A stretch of 64,000 nucleotides of DNA from Pseudomonas hormoni (GCF_018502625.1 NZ_CP075566.1:625001-689000), one strand, 5' to 3'; positions 17,464 through 26,837 are shown, counted from the first letter of the stretch. Translations and numbers: made by a program. Notes: generated by a model not told the origin, from the letters alone.

Positions 17464-18231
17464 GTGAAGAGTCAAGACATTTTGCTTTTGTTCAAGCTGG
17501 CCAGTCTGCACGCCCAGGAAGAAAATCTTTACGGGGCGATGGAATCTGAGTCGAATTCGAACGCGGTTGAGGGATTATTGAAGCCTCAGCAAGTAAATCG
17601 AATGACGGCAGGCGCGCGAGTAAGTGAGCCGCTAGCGACCTACCCAAATGATAGTGAAGCAACTGTTTTCCGCCGCCAGGCGTTCGACTCGCCCCTGAGC
17701 GATGAGGATGGTTGGGAAGGGTGGTCGGACCCAGCACCCTCTCCGCCGCTGGCGAGCTGGAGTGAAGGCTATTCGTTGCGTGCGCTGTCTGCATCTCTTG
17801 GAATAAGCAAAAGTGAGATTTCAAACGCCATATCCCGATGTCGCGAATCTGGACTGCTTATCAGCGATTACGACACCGGGCTGCCGAAAGTTAATCGGCG
17901 AGAGCTGCTGAAAATCACCGAACATGCTTTGAAATATTTCTTCCCGGTGAAACCGGGTGCAATGGTTCGCGGTATTCCGACGGGCTTTGCAGCGCCAGCG
18001 TTGTCCAAAAGCATCAGTAGCGCTGGCGAGCTGATTCCGGTTTGGCCGGACGCGTTGGGAACTGAGCGTGGTCAGGCGATAGAGCCGCTCTACAAGACCG
18101 TGCCGGAAGCCGTGAAGAAAGATAGAACCCTTTATCACTTTCTAGCGCTTGCTGATGCGATCCGTCTTGGCGGCCCGCGAGAGTGTGGCGTGGCGATTGA
18201 CATTCTACGGGCAGGGATGGGGCTGAAATAG
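17464..18231 (+). CDS. HTH (MarR-like) protein, first gene of the three-gene cassette
   Basis: From GTG 17464 the protein is 255 residues: MKSQDILLLFKLASLH, then a variable linker (about 20-100) rich in Ser/Asp/Pro, then an HTH (103-130, YSLRALSASLGISKSEISNA). The C-terminal region has VRGIPTGFAAPAL and GQAIEPLYKTVPEAVKKD. I recognise this as a family of HTH proteins that sit beside nucleotidyltransferase genes; it would act as repressor or antitoxin. The start is chosen because KSQDILLL is the usual N-terminus and the palindrome lies just upstream; translation from 17194 is possible. Codon use is less GC-rich than in neighbouring core genes. The next gene starts one base after its stop. Confidence 0.6.
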   Translation: MKSQDILLLFKLASLHAQEENLYGAMESESNSNAVEGLLKPQQVNRMTAGARVSEPLATYPNDSEATVFRRQAFDSPLSDEDGWEGWSDPAPSPPLASWSEGYSLRALSASLGISKSEISNAISRCRESGLLISDYDTGLPKVNRRELLKITEHALKYFFPVKPGAMVRGIPTGFAAPALSKSISSAGELIPVWPDALGTERGQAIEPLYKTVPEAVKKDRTLYHFLALADAIRLGGPRECGVAIDILRAGMGLK

Positions 18232-18232
18232 C

Positions 18233-18931
18233 ATGCCGTCAAACGCTGATCACAACTATGAGCTCATAGAATTTGTTGCAGACGGCCTGGGGGAGGCGTT
18301 TCTCGCTGAGGTTGCTTTTGTCGGTGGCTGCACCACGGCTATGCTGGTCACCGATGCTGTCGTGCTCGACGACATTCGTTTCACCGAAGATGTCGACTTG
18401 GTGATTGAGCTGGCAGGCATCAGCGAATGGCAACGCCTCACAGAACGCCTGGCGATCAAGAACTTCAAGATTACCGGCGAGGATGAGGTCAACTGCCGAT
18501 TTCGCTTTAACGATGTCGTGGTCGACGTGATGCCTTCTGATCCAGCGGTGCTCGGTTATGCCAATCATTGGTTCGTTGAAGGGCTTGCGAAGGCGGATAA
18601 CTTTACGTTGCCCAGCGGTCTCGTTATTCGGATATTCAAACCGACCTACTTTCTTGCCACCAAACTGGAGGCCTTTAGCGGTCGCGGTAAGGGCGATCCT
18701 TACCACAAGGATGTCGAAGACATCATCATATTGATTGATGGTCGTCCAGAGCTTCTGGAGGAAGTTAGCCAGGCTGGCTCGGAGCTCAAGGAGTTCATCA
18801 CGGCTGGAATTCGAGAACTCAGGAAGCTCGATGGCATCGACTACGTGATCGAAAGCTCGGGCTCGGTGCAAGCCAATCCAGGTAGAGGTCGAATTATTCA
18901 CGCGCGCATGAAGGACCTCGGCAACGCATGA
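18233..18931 (+). CDS. AbiEii-like nucleotidyltransferase
   Basis: The 232-residue protein has the minimal nucleotidyltransferase signature: GGCTTAM (G31-G32), then D53-V-D55 (TEDVDLVIEL) and the third acidic D98 (VVVDVMPSD). The AbiEii/DUF1814-type helix follows, FLATKLEAFSGRGKGD (K144) and KDVEDIIILIDG (D160, D163). Relatives include AbiEii and MenT toxins that add nucleotides to tRNA or other targets. All catalytic positions look intact. It lies one base after the HTH gene and overlaps the phosphatase gene by four bases, so the three are one operon. Toxicity is inferred, not shown. Confidence 0.75.
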   Translation: MPSNADHNYELIEFVADGLGEAFLAEVAFVGGCTTAMLVTDAVVLDDIRFTEDVDLVIELAGISEWQRLTERLAIKNFKITGEDEVNCRFRFNDVVVDVMPSDPAVLGYANHWFVEGLAKADNFTLPSGLVIRIFKPTYFLATKLEAFSGRGKGDPYHKDVEDIIILIDGRPELLEEVSQAGSELKEFITAGIRELRKLDGIDYVIESSGSVQANPGRGRIIHARMKDLGNA

Positions 18932-19599
18932 GATACGAAACCCGATCAGTAATCGGGCGGGCCAGGAATGCCAATCATGACTGTGCTGGAGCTTTCTGCG
19001 ACGGCGAACGAGGGCTGTTCGTCATCACGGACGGTACGTCGAAGCCGGGCAGTGGCCAACTGGCCGAGTACTTCGTAAAAGGTGTTTTAGCGGCGTACCC
19101 GAAACACATGGATCGGGGAGGCGATATCACTGAATACGGAGCAGTCGAGCAGGCCCTTCGTTCAGTGCTGGCCGAACTTCACCCCACTTTGTTTGCGGAC
19201 CAGACAGGGAGCACGTGTTACCTGATCGGTGTCGCTGCCCATGGAAAGCTGACGCTTGCTTATGAGGGTGACTGTTCGTGCGGAGTGGTGACACCCGCAG
19301 GCACGATTGAGTGGATTACACCGCCCCACTGCAAAGCCAATTGGCGGCGCGACCGTTCGCACCGTGAGCTGGCGCCAGATCCTGCTCGAAACTGGATAAC
19401 CCGATGCTTGAAAGTTAACCGTGCGCCAGACCCTGACTTTGTTTTTCACCCATTAGCTGTGGGTGAGCGAATGGTGTTCGTAACTGATGGCTTTTGGGCG
19501 GAGTTAACGGAGTCGCAGCAAAGCAGCTTGCTGGCGGCACCGGATAGCGACTTTATCGCCGTTGAAGATGACGTAACGTGGATTGATGTTCAGTTTTAG
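18928..19599 (+). CDS. PP2C-type protein phosphatase, third gene of the cassette
   Basis: The 223-residue protein follows the PP2C order: GRARNANHDCAGAF (N16, D18), LFVITDGTSKPGSG (D35), TGSTCYLIGVA (93-102), LAYEGDCSCG (GD at 114-115), MVFVTDGFWAEL (D187) and DDVTWIDV (D215). The metal-binding Asp are kept, but the DGxGG loop and GDSR motif are altered to DGTSK and GDCSC, so it is a divergent member. It overlaps the nucleotidyltransferase by ATGA. A phosphatase in such a pair is unusual; it may reverse a kinase or nucleotidyl modification or sense phosphorylation. That role is inference. Confidence 0.7.
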   Translation: MRYETRSVIGRARNANHDCAGAFCDGERGLFVITDGTSKPGSGQLAEYFVKGVLAAYPKHMDRGGDITEYGAVEQALRSVLAELHPTLFADQTGSTCYLIGVAAHGKLTLAYEGDCSCGVVTPAGTIEWITPPHCKANWRRDRSHRELAPDPARNWITRCLKVNRAPDPDFVFHPLAVGERMVFVTDGFWAELTESQQSSLLAAPDSDFIAVEDDVTWIDVQF

Positions 19600-19652
19600 T
19601 CTTTGAAGACAGGCCATCGACATAAAATTTGGCTAGTGGTTTGTACATGCAG

Positions 19653-19690
19653 AAAAGCCCCCGCTACCGTAAGGCAGCGAGGGCTTTTTT
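19653..19690. terminator. Bidirectional intrinsic terminator
   Basis: AAAAGCCCCCGCT pairs with AGCGAGGGCTTTT around TACCGTAAGGC-type loop bases. T runs on one side and A runs on the other serve the cassette (plus) and the hydrolase gene ending at 19706 (minus). Confidence 0.85.
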
Positions 19691-19705
19691 GTGGGCGGGT
19701 TCAGG

Positions 19706-21001
19706 TCACTCCTGAGCTGCCGTCTCCTTCGCCTGACGCTTCTCGATCACATCCACCAACCGCTGGGCCAGTTTCGGGTAGTTCTCGTCGAAGTGGTGGC
19801 CGCCGGGCAATTTGATCGCTTCGCCCACGGCGGTCTTGTCGGTGCAGCCGCTTTCGTCGATTTCTTCTTCACCGAAGATGCACACCACTTTTTCCGGTGG
19901 CAGCTTGGCCATTTCCGGGCCGGTGGCGGCTTCTTTGCCGGCGTTGCCGAGCCAGCCTTCGACTTCGATTTCGAAGCTGCCGGTGCGGGCGAAGGCCAGC
20001 AGGATGATTGCGTCGACGCGTTGCTGCTCCGACTCTGCCAAGCGGTTGTAGATCGCCGGCAACACGTCGGCGCCGAACGAGTAGCCGGTCAGGATGAAGC
20101 GCTTGGTGCCCCATTTCTGCCGGTAGTGCTGCATCAGCTCGGCGAGGTCCAGGGCGCTTTGCTCCGGGCTCTTGTGCTGCCAGTAGTAGCGCAGGGTGTC
20201 GATGCCGACCACCGGGTAGCCGATCTTGGCCATTTCGCCCGCCACATCGCGGTCGAGGTCGCGCCAGCCACCGTCACCGGAGAGGAACAGGGTAACGGTG
20301 TCCTTGGCCTGACCGGCCGGCACTTCAACCACTGGAATCTGCAGGCCGCCAGCGGCTTTGTCGCCACCGACGAGGAGCTTGCGCAGTTCGTTGTTCAGCA
20401 CTTGCGGCAGGTTGATGTCGTAGTCGCTGATGCTGGTTTCGGCGTTGGGTTGGTCGCGCACGAAGCCGGCGCTGGTGTCGTCCGGGTTATCGTTCCACGC
20501 CACCAGCCAGTGACCGTGAGCGGCGCTTTTTGGCAGCAGGTGGGTGCAGCCGGGTTTTTCCAGGGCCAGGTCCACCGAAACAGCCTGGGACTTGTCGTCC
20601 TTCTGCTCGGACAACCAGCGCCACGCCAGCACGGCGCCGGGGCCGATGCCGCTGACCAGGGTCGCCGGGCCTTTGAGTTCTCTCAGGCCCGCTTGCAGGG
20701 CGCGGCTTTGCAGCAGGCATTCCTTGGGCAGGATCACCTGAACGATCTGCGCCGAGCCGCTGCGGCTGAGGGTCATCAATTGTTTGTCGCTGAGCTTCTG
20801 GTCTTCATTGACCGCCACCAGCACCTGGGCGCGTGGCGTGTTGCCGGGAATGACGCGGGTCATCGCGGCGCCGTCGGCGGGTGTCAGCCGTTCGAGGGTC
20901 GGTTCTGGCGCCGGACGTTTGAGGTACCAGTAACCGCCGCCAAGAATCAGGGCCAGCACTACCAGTGTGGCCAGTACGTACCGCAAGGAGCGTTGAATCA
21001 T
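19706..21001 (-). CDS. AcvB/VirJ-family aminoacyl-phosphatidylglycerol hydrolase
   Basis: The 431-residue protein has an N-terminal anchor or signal (residues 8-27, LRYVLATLVVLALILGGGYW) and an alpha/beta-hydrolase domain with nucleophile elbow GYSFGAD and the SGDGGWRDLD loop; a late His (GGHHFDENY) completes the triad. P. aeruginosa PA0919, in the same place after mprF, hydrolyses alanyl-phosphatidylglycerol in the periplasm. Its start overlaps the mprF stop by one base, so the two are co-translated. It lies convergent to the cassette. Confidence 0.85.
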   Translation of the reverse strand: MIQRSLRYVLATLVVLALILGGGYWYLKRPAPEPTLERLTPADGAAMTRVIPGNTPRAQVLVAVNEDQKLSDKQLMTLSRSGSAQIVQVILPKECLLQSRALQAGLRELKGPATLVSGIGPGAVLAWRWLSEQKDDKSQAVSVDLALEKPGCTHLLPKSAAHGHWLVAWNDNPDDTSAGFVRDQPNAETSISDYDINLPQVLNNELRKLLVGGDKAAGGLQIPVVEVPAGQAKDTVTLFLSGDGGWRDLDRDVAGEMAKIGYPVVGIDTLRYYWQHKSPEQSALDLAELMQHYRQKWGTKRFILTGYSFGADVLPAIYNRLAESEQQRVDAIILLAFARTGSFEIEVEGWLGNAGKEAATGPEMAKLPPEKVVCIFGEEEIDESGCTDKTAVGEAIKLPGGHHFDENYPKLAQRLVDVIEKRQAKETAAQE

Positions 21002-23643
21002 CAGCGTTTCACCAATCCAGTCAAGCCGCCCGCAATCAGGGCAGCAGTGTCGGCCAGGGCAACCAGCGGATCAAGTCCGGCGGGCACGGCCATATAACGG
21101 GGTTCCCAGTCAGGCTGGAACTTGTCTTTGAAGCGGCGCAAACCTTGGAAGTTGTACAGCTGCTCACCACGGCGGAATACCATCGAGCCCAGGCGCTGGG
21201 TCAGTGGTGCGCCACGACGGGGTTGCAACCCCGACAACGGCACCATGCCCAGGCTGAAACGCGCGTACCCATGATTTTTATAATGTTGAATCAGGCCGAC
21301 CATCATGAATTCCATGGTCAGCTTGGGGGCCTCCGGGTGTGCGCGCATCAGGTCGAGGCTGGCCAGGTCGTGGCCGTAAGTCTCGAGCAAATTGGCAAAC
21401 GCCACCGGGCGTCCTTCGAAACGAATCACCGCGACGCGGAAATGCTTGAGGTAGTCATCGCTGAAACGGCCGAGCGAGAAGCCTTTCTCGCGCACGTTCT
21501 TGCCGGTCAGCCAGGCATCGGAAATCACCTTGAGCTCATCCATCGGCGCGTGTCCCGGCTCATGGATCTCCAGCGACAGGCCATCGCGGGTGCCACGGTT
21601 CCAGGTGTAGCGCAGGTCTTTCATCTCTTTGCCCTTGGCTTCGAGATCAAAGCGCTGCAGATCGACCCGGGCTTCTTCGCCGAGCTTGATCGCAGTGAGG
21701 CCGATGTCCATGTAGTACGGCAGGTTTTCCGCGCGGACTTGATAGAACACGGGGCGGGCGTGGTGGATGTCGCAGAGGTCGCGGAACTGCCAGATCATCT
21801 CGGCCCGTTGCTGGGTCGGACCGATCGGGTCGTACAAGGCCACGAGGCTGCGTCCACGGCGGGCGTACATCAAAAACGCCTCGTCGTTGGGATGGAACAG
21901 CAGCGCCTTGTCACCGGTCAGGGCCAGGCCGCCATCCGGTTGCGCGGAGGCCATCAGGATTTTTACTGCACGGTCCAGCTCATCCGGCGTCGGCACGTGG
22001 ATCACCGGGCGCGCGGTACGCAGCAGCCAGGTCAGGGACACCACCACCAGCAGCACGGCGGCGCCGAGCAGCGAGCGCAAGCCACGCGGGGCGTCTGCGT
22101 CGAGGGTGAACTGCCACCAGAGTTGATGGCTGTACGGAACGTCCTGATAAGCGAACAGCAGCAGCCAGATCGACGCACCGAGCACGCACAGGCTCGACAC
22201 CAGATACAGCGGCGAGAACGGCAGTTCGGTCAAACGGCTCGGGCGATAGAACGAACGCCGGAAAACCCCCAGCAGGCTGGCGGTCAGAGTCATCAGGCAG
22301 GCTTCTTCCCAGTCGAAGCCTTTGAGCAGCGAGAGCACCGCGCCAACCAGCAACAGAATGGTGGTCAGCATCCAGGCGGCCGACAGTCTACGGCGCAGGC
22401 CTTGAGCCAGCAGCAGGCAGAGCACGCCGACCAGGCTGGCGCCGAAGTGCGAAGCGTCGACCAGCCGATGGGGAATCAGAAAGCCGATGTGTTCCAGGCG
22501 CGTATCGATTTCCGGGGTTACGCCGGAGAACAGCAGCACCACGCCGGACAGAAACACCAGCACCGCCAGAATCGGCGCGGCCAGACCGGACGCGGCGCGC
22601 AAAGACTGACGGGTCTGGAACAGGCGCTGGCCTTCGTTGATCAGCAACAGCACGCAAGCAACGAGTAGCGGCAGCACCACGTAGATCAGGCGATAGAGCA
22701 ACAGCGCGGCAGCCAGTGGCGCGGCGCCAAGTTTGTCGGCAAAGGCGGCCAGCAGAATCGCTTCGAACACCCCGACACCGCCGGGAACATGACTGAGCAC
22801 GCCGGCGGCCAGGGCCAGCAGGTACACCAGCAGGAACGCACCGAACGGCGGTGCTTCCGGCAGCAACAGATAAAGCACGGTTGCAGCGGCGGCCACGTCG
22901 AGGGCAGTAATGATCAGTTGCAGGAACGTCAGGCGACGGCCCGGGAGGCGCAAGGTGCGACGACCGACCTTGACCAGCAGGTTGTCCGGATAAGGCTGCT
23001 CCGGCAGGCGCCGGCGATAGATGCCGACGGCCAATACGGTAAACAACAGCAACACCGCAGCGGCAATCGCAGCCAGCAACATCTCGGAGAGACCTAGGGC
23101 GGTGGAAGCGGCCGGCAGGTTGCTCAGCGTTGCGAGGGCAGCCAGGGGGGGCAGGGCGCAGCCGAGCGAGAGGCTGGCGAACAGCGTCATGTGAGCGACT
23201 TCTGAAGCCCCCAGACCATGACGTGCATATAAACGATAGCGAACCGAGCCCCCCGAGAGCATCGACAGACCGATGGCATTGCCGATGGCGAAAGCGGTGA
23301 ACCCGCCCAGGGCAAGAATACGCGGCGCCAGCGTCACGCCAGCATAGCGGCTGGCCGACCATTCATAGCCGAGCAAGATAATGAAGCCGAGGACGGTCGC
23401 CGCCAGTGCGCCCAACAGTGCCGGTTTCGGTACTTCAAGAATCGAGTCGTGCAGAGCGTACAGATCGAGTTCGCTCAGCAGATGGCGACAGGCAATCAGC
23501 GCGATCGCGAACAACAGCAAAGTGACCGCCAGACCAATGGGTTGGCGGTACTTGCTGATCCGATCAAGCAAGCGCAAACGCTCGGGCTTGATGGGTTGTG
23601 TCGCTGTGACGGTCTCTTGTGGATCAGACGAGTTGGCGCGCAT
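21001..23643 (-). CDS. mprF: MprF aminoacyl-phosphatidylglycerol synthase/flippase
   Basis: The 880-residue protein has an N-terminal flippase part with about fourteen membrane helices (residues 30-530; motif GNAIGLSMLSGGSVRYR) and a cytosolic DUF2156 aminoacyltransferase part (about 540-860). It transfers an amino acid from aminoacyl-tRNA to phosphatidylglycerol and flips the product, lowering membrane negative charge and sensitivity to cationic peptides. In P. aeruginosa the amino acid is alanine. AGAGG precedes ATG 23643. Confidence 0.95.
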   Translation of the reverse strand: MRANSSDPQETVTATQPIKPERLRLLDRISKYRQPIGLAVTLLLFAIALIACRHLLSELDLYALHDSILEVPKPALLGALAATVLGFIILLGYEWSASRYAGVTLAPRILALGGFTAFAIGNAIGLSMLSGGSVRYRLYARHGLGASEVAHMTLFASLSLGCALPPLAALATLSNLPAASTALGLSEMLLAAIAAAVLLLFTVLAVGIYRRRLPEQPYPDNLLVKVGRRTLRLPGRRLTFLQLIITALDVAAAATVLYLLLPEAPPFGAFLLVYLLALAAGVLSHVPGGVGVFEAILLAAFADKLGAAPLAAALLLYRLIYVVLPLLVACVLLLINEGQRLFQTRQSLRAASGLAAPILAVLVFLSGVVLLFSGVTPEIDTRLEHIGFLIPHRLVDASHFGASLVGVLCLLLAQGLRRRLSAAWMLTTILLLVGAVLSLLKGFDWEEACLMTLTASLLGVFRRSFYRPSRLTELPFSPLYLVSSLCVLGASIWLLLFAYQDVPYSHQLWWQFTLDADAPRGLRSLLGAAVLLVVVSLTWLLRTARPVIHVPTPDELDRAVKILMASAQPDGGLALTGDKALLFHPNDEAFLMYARRGRSLVALYDPIGPTQQRAEMIWQFRDLCDIHHARPVFYQVRAENLPYYMDIGLTAIKLGEEARVDLQRFDLEAKGKEMKDLRYTWNRGTRDGLSLEIHEPGHAPMDELKVISDAWLTGKNVREKGFSLGRFSDDYLKHFRVAVIRFEGRPVAFANLLETYGHDLASLDLMRAHPEAPKLTMEFMMVGLIQHYKNHGYARFSLGMVPLSGLQPRRGAPLTQRLGSMVFRRGEQLYNFQGLRRFKDKFQPDWEPRYMAVPAGLDPLVALADTAALIAGGLTGLVKR

Positions 23644-23883
23644 CAATCACCTCTTGGATTGTGCGCGACAGGATGGGGGTATCCAGCCAAGTTACCAATC
23701 CCTGTAGAAAAAAATAATCACAAATATTAACGCCTCTCGCCGGTTGTCGGCGATGGCAGGTCATCCGTCGTGGAGGGTTCTGTCTGCGATTCAGCATAGT
23801 CTGATCTCAGAGTTTCAGTGACTCCGAACGCTTCCCCACAGAGTGACAGGTCATTGTTGCGAAAGGACTTTTTCAACAGATAC

Positions 23884-23915
23884 AAAAAAGGCCACTCTTT
23901 CGAGTAGCCTTTTTT
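23884..23915 (-). terminator. Terminator of tRNA-fMet copy 1
   Basis: AAAAAAGGCTACTC and GAGTGGCCTTTTTT (minus strand) form a stem around GAAA, nine bases beyond the tRNA 3' end. Confidence 0.9.
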
Positions 23916-23921
23916 GATGTT

Positions 23922-23998
<77 letters not shown>

Positions 23999-24011
23999 TC
24001 TGTGTGGCGGC

Positions 24012-24039
24012 ATTCTATAGAGATACGCCTGTGTGTCAA
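24012..24039 (-). promoter_or_regulatory. Sigma-70 promoter of tRNA-fMet copy 1
   Basis: On the minus strand, TTGACA, a 16-base spacer and TAGAAT lie just upstream of the tRNA. Confidence 0.85.
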
Positions 24040-24150
24040 CCGTTAATCCGGAACCCGGTCAAATAAGCGTGAATAAGCGGCGAACGGTCGCAGGGGAGAC
24101 CTAAGTTTCGGAATCAGAACGATTTCTCGCTTCTGGCAAAAACAGCCACT

Positions 24151-24250
24151 TGTAGGAGCGAGCTTGCTCGCGAAAAACTCAAGGCCACCACGGGGCATCT
24201 GGTTTTACGCGTTTTCGTTCACGACCATCGCGAGCAAGCTCGCTCCTACA
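24151..24250. repeat. REPIN (GTAGGAGCGAGCTTGCTC class)
   Basis: TGTAGGAGCGAGCTTGCTCG and its reverse complement are separated by about 60 bases, between the two tRNA-fMet units. Confidence 0.9.
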
Positions 24251-24278
24251 GTGAGTAGTGAGTGTTTTCGACGCGCAC

Positions 24279-24310
24279 AAAAAAGGCCACTCTTTCGAGT
24301 AGCCTTTTTT
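24279..24310 (-). terminator. Terminator of tRNA-fMet copy 2
   Basis: It is identical in sequence to the terminator of copy 1. Confidence 0.9.
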
Positions 24311-24316
24311 GATGTT

Positions 24317-24393
<77 letters not shown>

Positions 24394-24406
24394 TCTGTGT
24401 GTCGGC

Positions 24407-24434
24407 ATTCTACAGAGGATCGCCGGGCTGTCAA
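24407..24434 (-). promoter_or_regulatory. Sigma-70 promoter of tRNA-fMet copy 2
   Basis: TTGACA, a 16-base spacer and TAGAAT on the minus strand repeat the arrangement at copy 1, but the spacer sequence differs. Confidence 0.85.
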
Positions 24435-24608
24435 CCTTCAATCCGGATAAAACCTGTTCTGGTTCAATCGCTTAGCTTAAAAGCAAGACGGTGCAATCGG
24501 CTGCGAGTCAGGCGTGGCAAGGCTTTCAGCTCTATCGTAGGTGGTCTTTCGATTGAGAAAATAAATTCATCCGCGAGTTTTCCTACGAGCGGGAAAGAAC
24601 ATTCAGAC

Positions 24609-24628
24609 TACTGGTGCTATATACAGGT
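24609..24628 (+). promoter_or_regulatory. LexA (SOS) box of dinB
   Basis: CTGGTGCTATATACAG at 24611-24626 matches CTG-N10-CAG, about 70 bases before the dinB start. It shares the TATACAG(GTGT) half with the recA box. Confidence 0.9.
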
Positions 24629-24694
24629 GTCAGTGAGATACTGCCGATCCGGCCTGCCAAGTCTCTTTTTCTTCGCCATGAACACCGCTTTCAT

Positions 24695-25756
24695 ATGACC
24701 CAGCGAAAAATCATCCATGTCGATTGTGACTGCTTCTACGCTGCCATTGAGATGCGTGACGACCCGCGCCTGGCCGGAAAACCCCTGGCTGTGGGCGGGT
24801 CGGCGGATCGGCGCGGAGTGATTGCCACCTGCAACTATGAAGCGCGGGCCTATGGCGTGCGTTCGGCGATGTCTTCCGGGCATGCCTTGAAGTTGTGTCC
24901 GGACCTGACCATCGTCAAGCCGCGCATGGACGCCTATCGAGAAGCGTCGAAGGAAATTCACACGATCTTTCGCGATTACACCGACTTGATCGAACCGCTT
25001 TCCCTCGATGAGGCCTACCTCGATGTGTCGGACAGCGCGCACTTCGGCGGCAGCGCCACGCGCATTGCCCAGGACATCCGCCGACGGGTGTCCAATCAGT
25101 TGCATATCACGGTCTCGGCCGGCGTGGCGCCGAACAAGTTCCTGGCCAAGATTGCCAGCGACTGGAAGAAGCCCAATGGTTTGTTTGTCATTACACCGGA
25201 TCAGGTCGAGGACTTTGTCAGTGGCTTGCCCGTGAGCAAGCTGCACGGCGTGGGCAAAGTGACTGCCGACAAACTGGGCAGGCTCGGCATTGTCGATTGC
25301 TCCCATTTGCGCGAATGGGACAAGTTGGCGCTGGTGCGTGAATTTGGCAGCTTTGGCGAACGACTGTGGAGTCTGGCCCGTGGGATCGATGAGCGGCTGG
25401 TGCACAACGACAGTCGGCGGCAGTCGATCAGTGTCGAAAACACGTATGACGTGGATCTGCCGGATCTGGTGAGCTGCCTGGATAAATTACCCGAATTGCT
25501 GGAAACCTTGGCGGGCCGCATGGCGCGGATCGACAGCAGCTATCGGCCGGGCAAGCCGTTCGTCAAAGTGAAATTCCATGATTTCACCCAGACCACGCTT
25601 GAACAGGCCGGGGCAGGGCGGGATCTTCAGAGTTATAAGCTGTTGCTGACCCAGGCGTTCAATCGCGGCGGGAAGCCGGTGCGGTTGTTGGGGATTGGGG
25701 TGCGGCTGGAGGATTTGCGGGGCGGGTTTGAGCAGATGGAGTTGTTTGAGCGGTAG
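24695..25756 (+). CDS. dinB: DNA polymerase IV
   Basis: The 353-residue Y-family polymerase starts MTQRKIIHVDCDCFYAAIEM, with catalytic Asp in HVDCDCF and the pair in EPLSLDEAYLDV (SLDE). The helix-hairpin-helix SKLHGVGKVTADKLG and the little-finger domain follow. It performs error-prone translesion synthesis. ATG 24695 has no clear Shine-Dalgarno, but the N-terminus is canonical. The LexA box shows SOS control. Confidence 0.97.
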   Translation: MTQRKIIHVDCDCFYAAIEMRDDPRLAGKPLAVGGSADRRGVIATCNYEARAYGVRSAMSSGHALKLCPDLTIVKPRMDAYREASKEIHTIFRDYTDLIEPLSLDEAYLDVSDSAHFGGSATRIAQDIRRRVSNQLHITVSAGVAPNKFLAKIASDWKKPNGLFVITPDQVEDFVSGLPVSKLHGVGKVTADKLGRLGIVDCSHLREWDKLALVREFGSFGERLWSLARGIDERLVHNDSRRQSISVENTYDVDLPDLVSCLDKLPELLETLAGRMARIDSSYRPGKPFVKVKFHDFTQTTLEQAGAGRDLQSYKLLLTQAFNRGGKPVRLLGIGVRLEDLRGGFEQMELFER

Positions 25757-25790
25757 TTGCAGTTTTGGATGGGGCGGTGAATGTCGGGCC

Positions 25791-25858
25791 GCCTTCGCGG
25801 GCAAGCCTCGCTCCTACAGGTTCACGCTGTCTTTAGGAGCGAGGCTTGCCCGCGAAGC
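25791..25858. repeat. REPIN (GTAGGAGCGAGGCTTGCC class)
   Basis: GCCTTCGCGGGCAAGCCTCG and its near-perfect reverse complement lie around a short centre. The right core reads TTAGGAGC instead of GTAGGAGC. Confidence 0.85.
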
Positions 25859-25866
25859 TTTTGACT

Positions 25867-26820
25867 TCAATTCGGTCCCGGATCCGCCACCAGTCGCCCG
25901 GCATCCTTGGTCAACGACTTGAGGAATTCGGTCTGCAGCTCTGGATCGTTGCGAGTCAGCTCGATCAGGCTCTGTTCCAGCTCGCTGGCTTCTTCTTCCA
26001 GACCCAGCTCCGAGAGACGTTTGACCCGGTGTACCCACTGGCTCACTTCGTCGTCTTCAAGGTCGTCGTAAATCAGCCCGTGGGCTTCGAGCAGTTTGCC
26101 GCGCAATGAGCTGCTGACCGCCAGGGACGAGTCGGTGTGCACATCGTCCTGACCGTCTTCGACCTTGATCAGCAGCCGGCTGAGGTGATTGATGTCATGT
26201 TCGGCGAACGGGCTGTCCAGCAGGTTCAGGCGCAACACACCGTTTTTGTCAGTGCTCAGCTCGAACGTTTCCTTGCCGGCCTTGACCTCCACCGGGCGCT
26301 CGCTCCACGGCAGGCTCGAGTATTCCGTACGTTTGTCGAGCTGGACTTCGTCGATACCCGCGAGGTTCTGCTGCGCACGACCGTGAGACGGCGCGTTCAT
26401 GAACGGGTTGAGGCCGGCGAAACCGTAACTGAACCAGTCCTTGGTCACGCTATCCGGCAAGTTGCCGAGGGTGAACACGTTGACCACGTTCGCGCCGACA
26501 CCGGCCACCACGGCTACCGCGCCCAGCGGGATCTCGTAGATCTCCCGCCAGGGTTGGTAAGGCGTGTAGCGATCGTAGTGGCGCGTGACTTCGAACTCGG
26601 TGACTTCGAAAGTCTTCTGCTCGTGGATTTTCACCCGACGTTGCGGCAGCTCAAGCACCTTGGGCTCACCGACATCGATCTGCAGGCTGTGGTCGAGCAA
26701 TTTGCGCTCAACACGTTCCTCGTGCTCGCTGCGTTGCGACATGTGATTGGCACAGCCGCTGACCAGCAGGGTGCCGCACAGGGCGGCACCACCGAGGCCT
26801 AAGGTGTTTCGCTTGAACAT
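25867..26820 (-). CDS. Conserved lipoprotein downstream of proS
   Basis: The 317-residue protein has a lipoprotein signal (MFKRNTLGLGGAALCGTLLV then SGC lipobox at residues 21-23). One hydrophobic stretch follows (about 98-116, LGAVAVVAGVGANVVNVFTL), then an acidic, helical C-terminal half (LSELGLEEEASELEQSLIEL). I do not recognise a functional domain. It starts 17 bases after proS on the same strand, as an unnamed gene does in P. aeruginosa, so the two are likely co-transcribed. Confidence 0.7.
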   Translation of the reverse strand: MFKRNTLGLGGAALCGTLLVSGCANHMSQRSEHEERVERKLLDHSLQIDVGEPKVLELPQRRVKIHEQKTFEVTEFEVTRHYDRYTPYQPWREIYEIPLGAVAVVAGVGANVVNVFTLGNLPDSVTKDWFSYGFAGLNPFMNAPSHGRAQQNLAGIDEVQLDKRTEYSSLPWSERPVEVKAGKETFELSTDKNGVLRLNLLDSPFAEHDINHLSRLLIKVEDGQDDVHTDSSLAVSSSLRGKLLEAHGLIYDDLEDDEVSQWVHRVKRLSELGLEEEASELEQSLIELTRNDPELQTEFLKSLTKDAGRLVADPGPN

Positions 26821-26837
26821 GACTTCTCTATCTGGTG

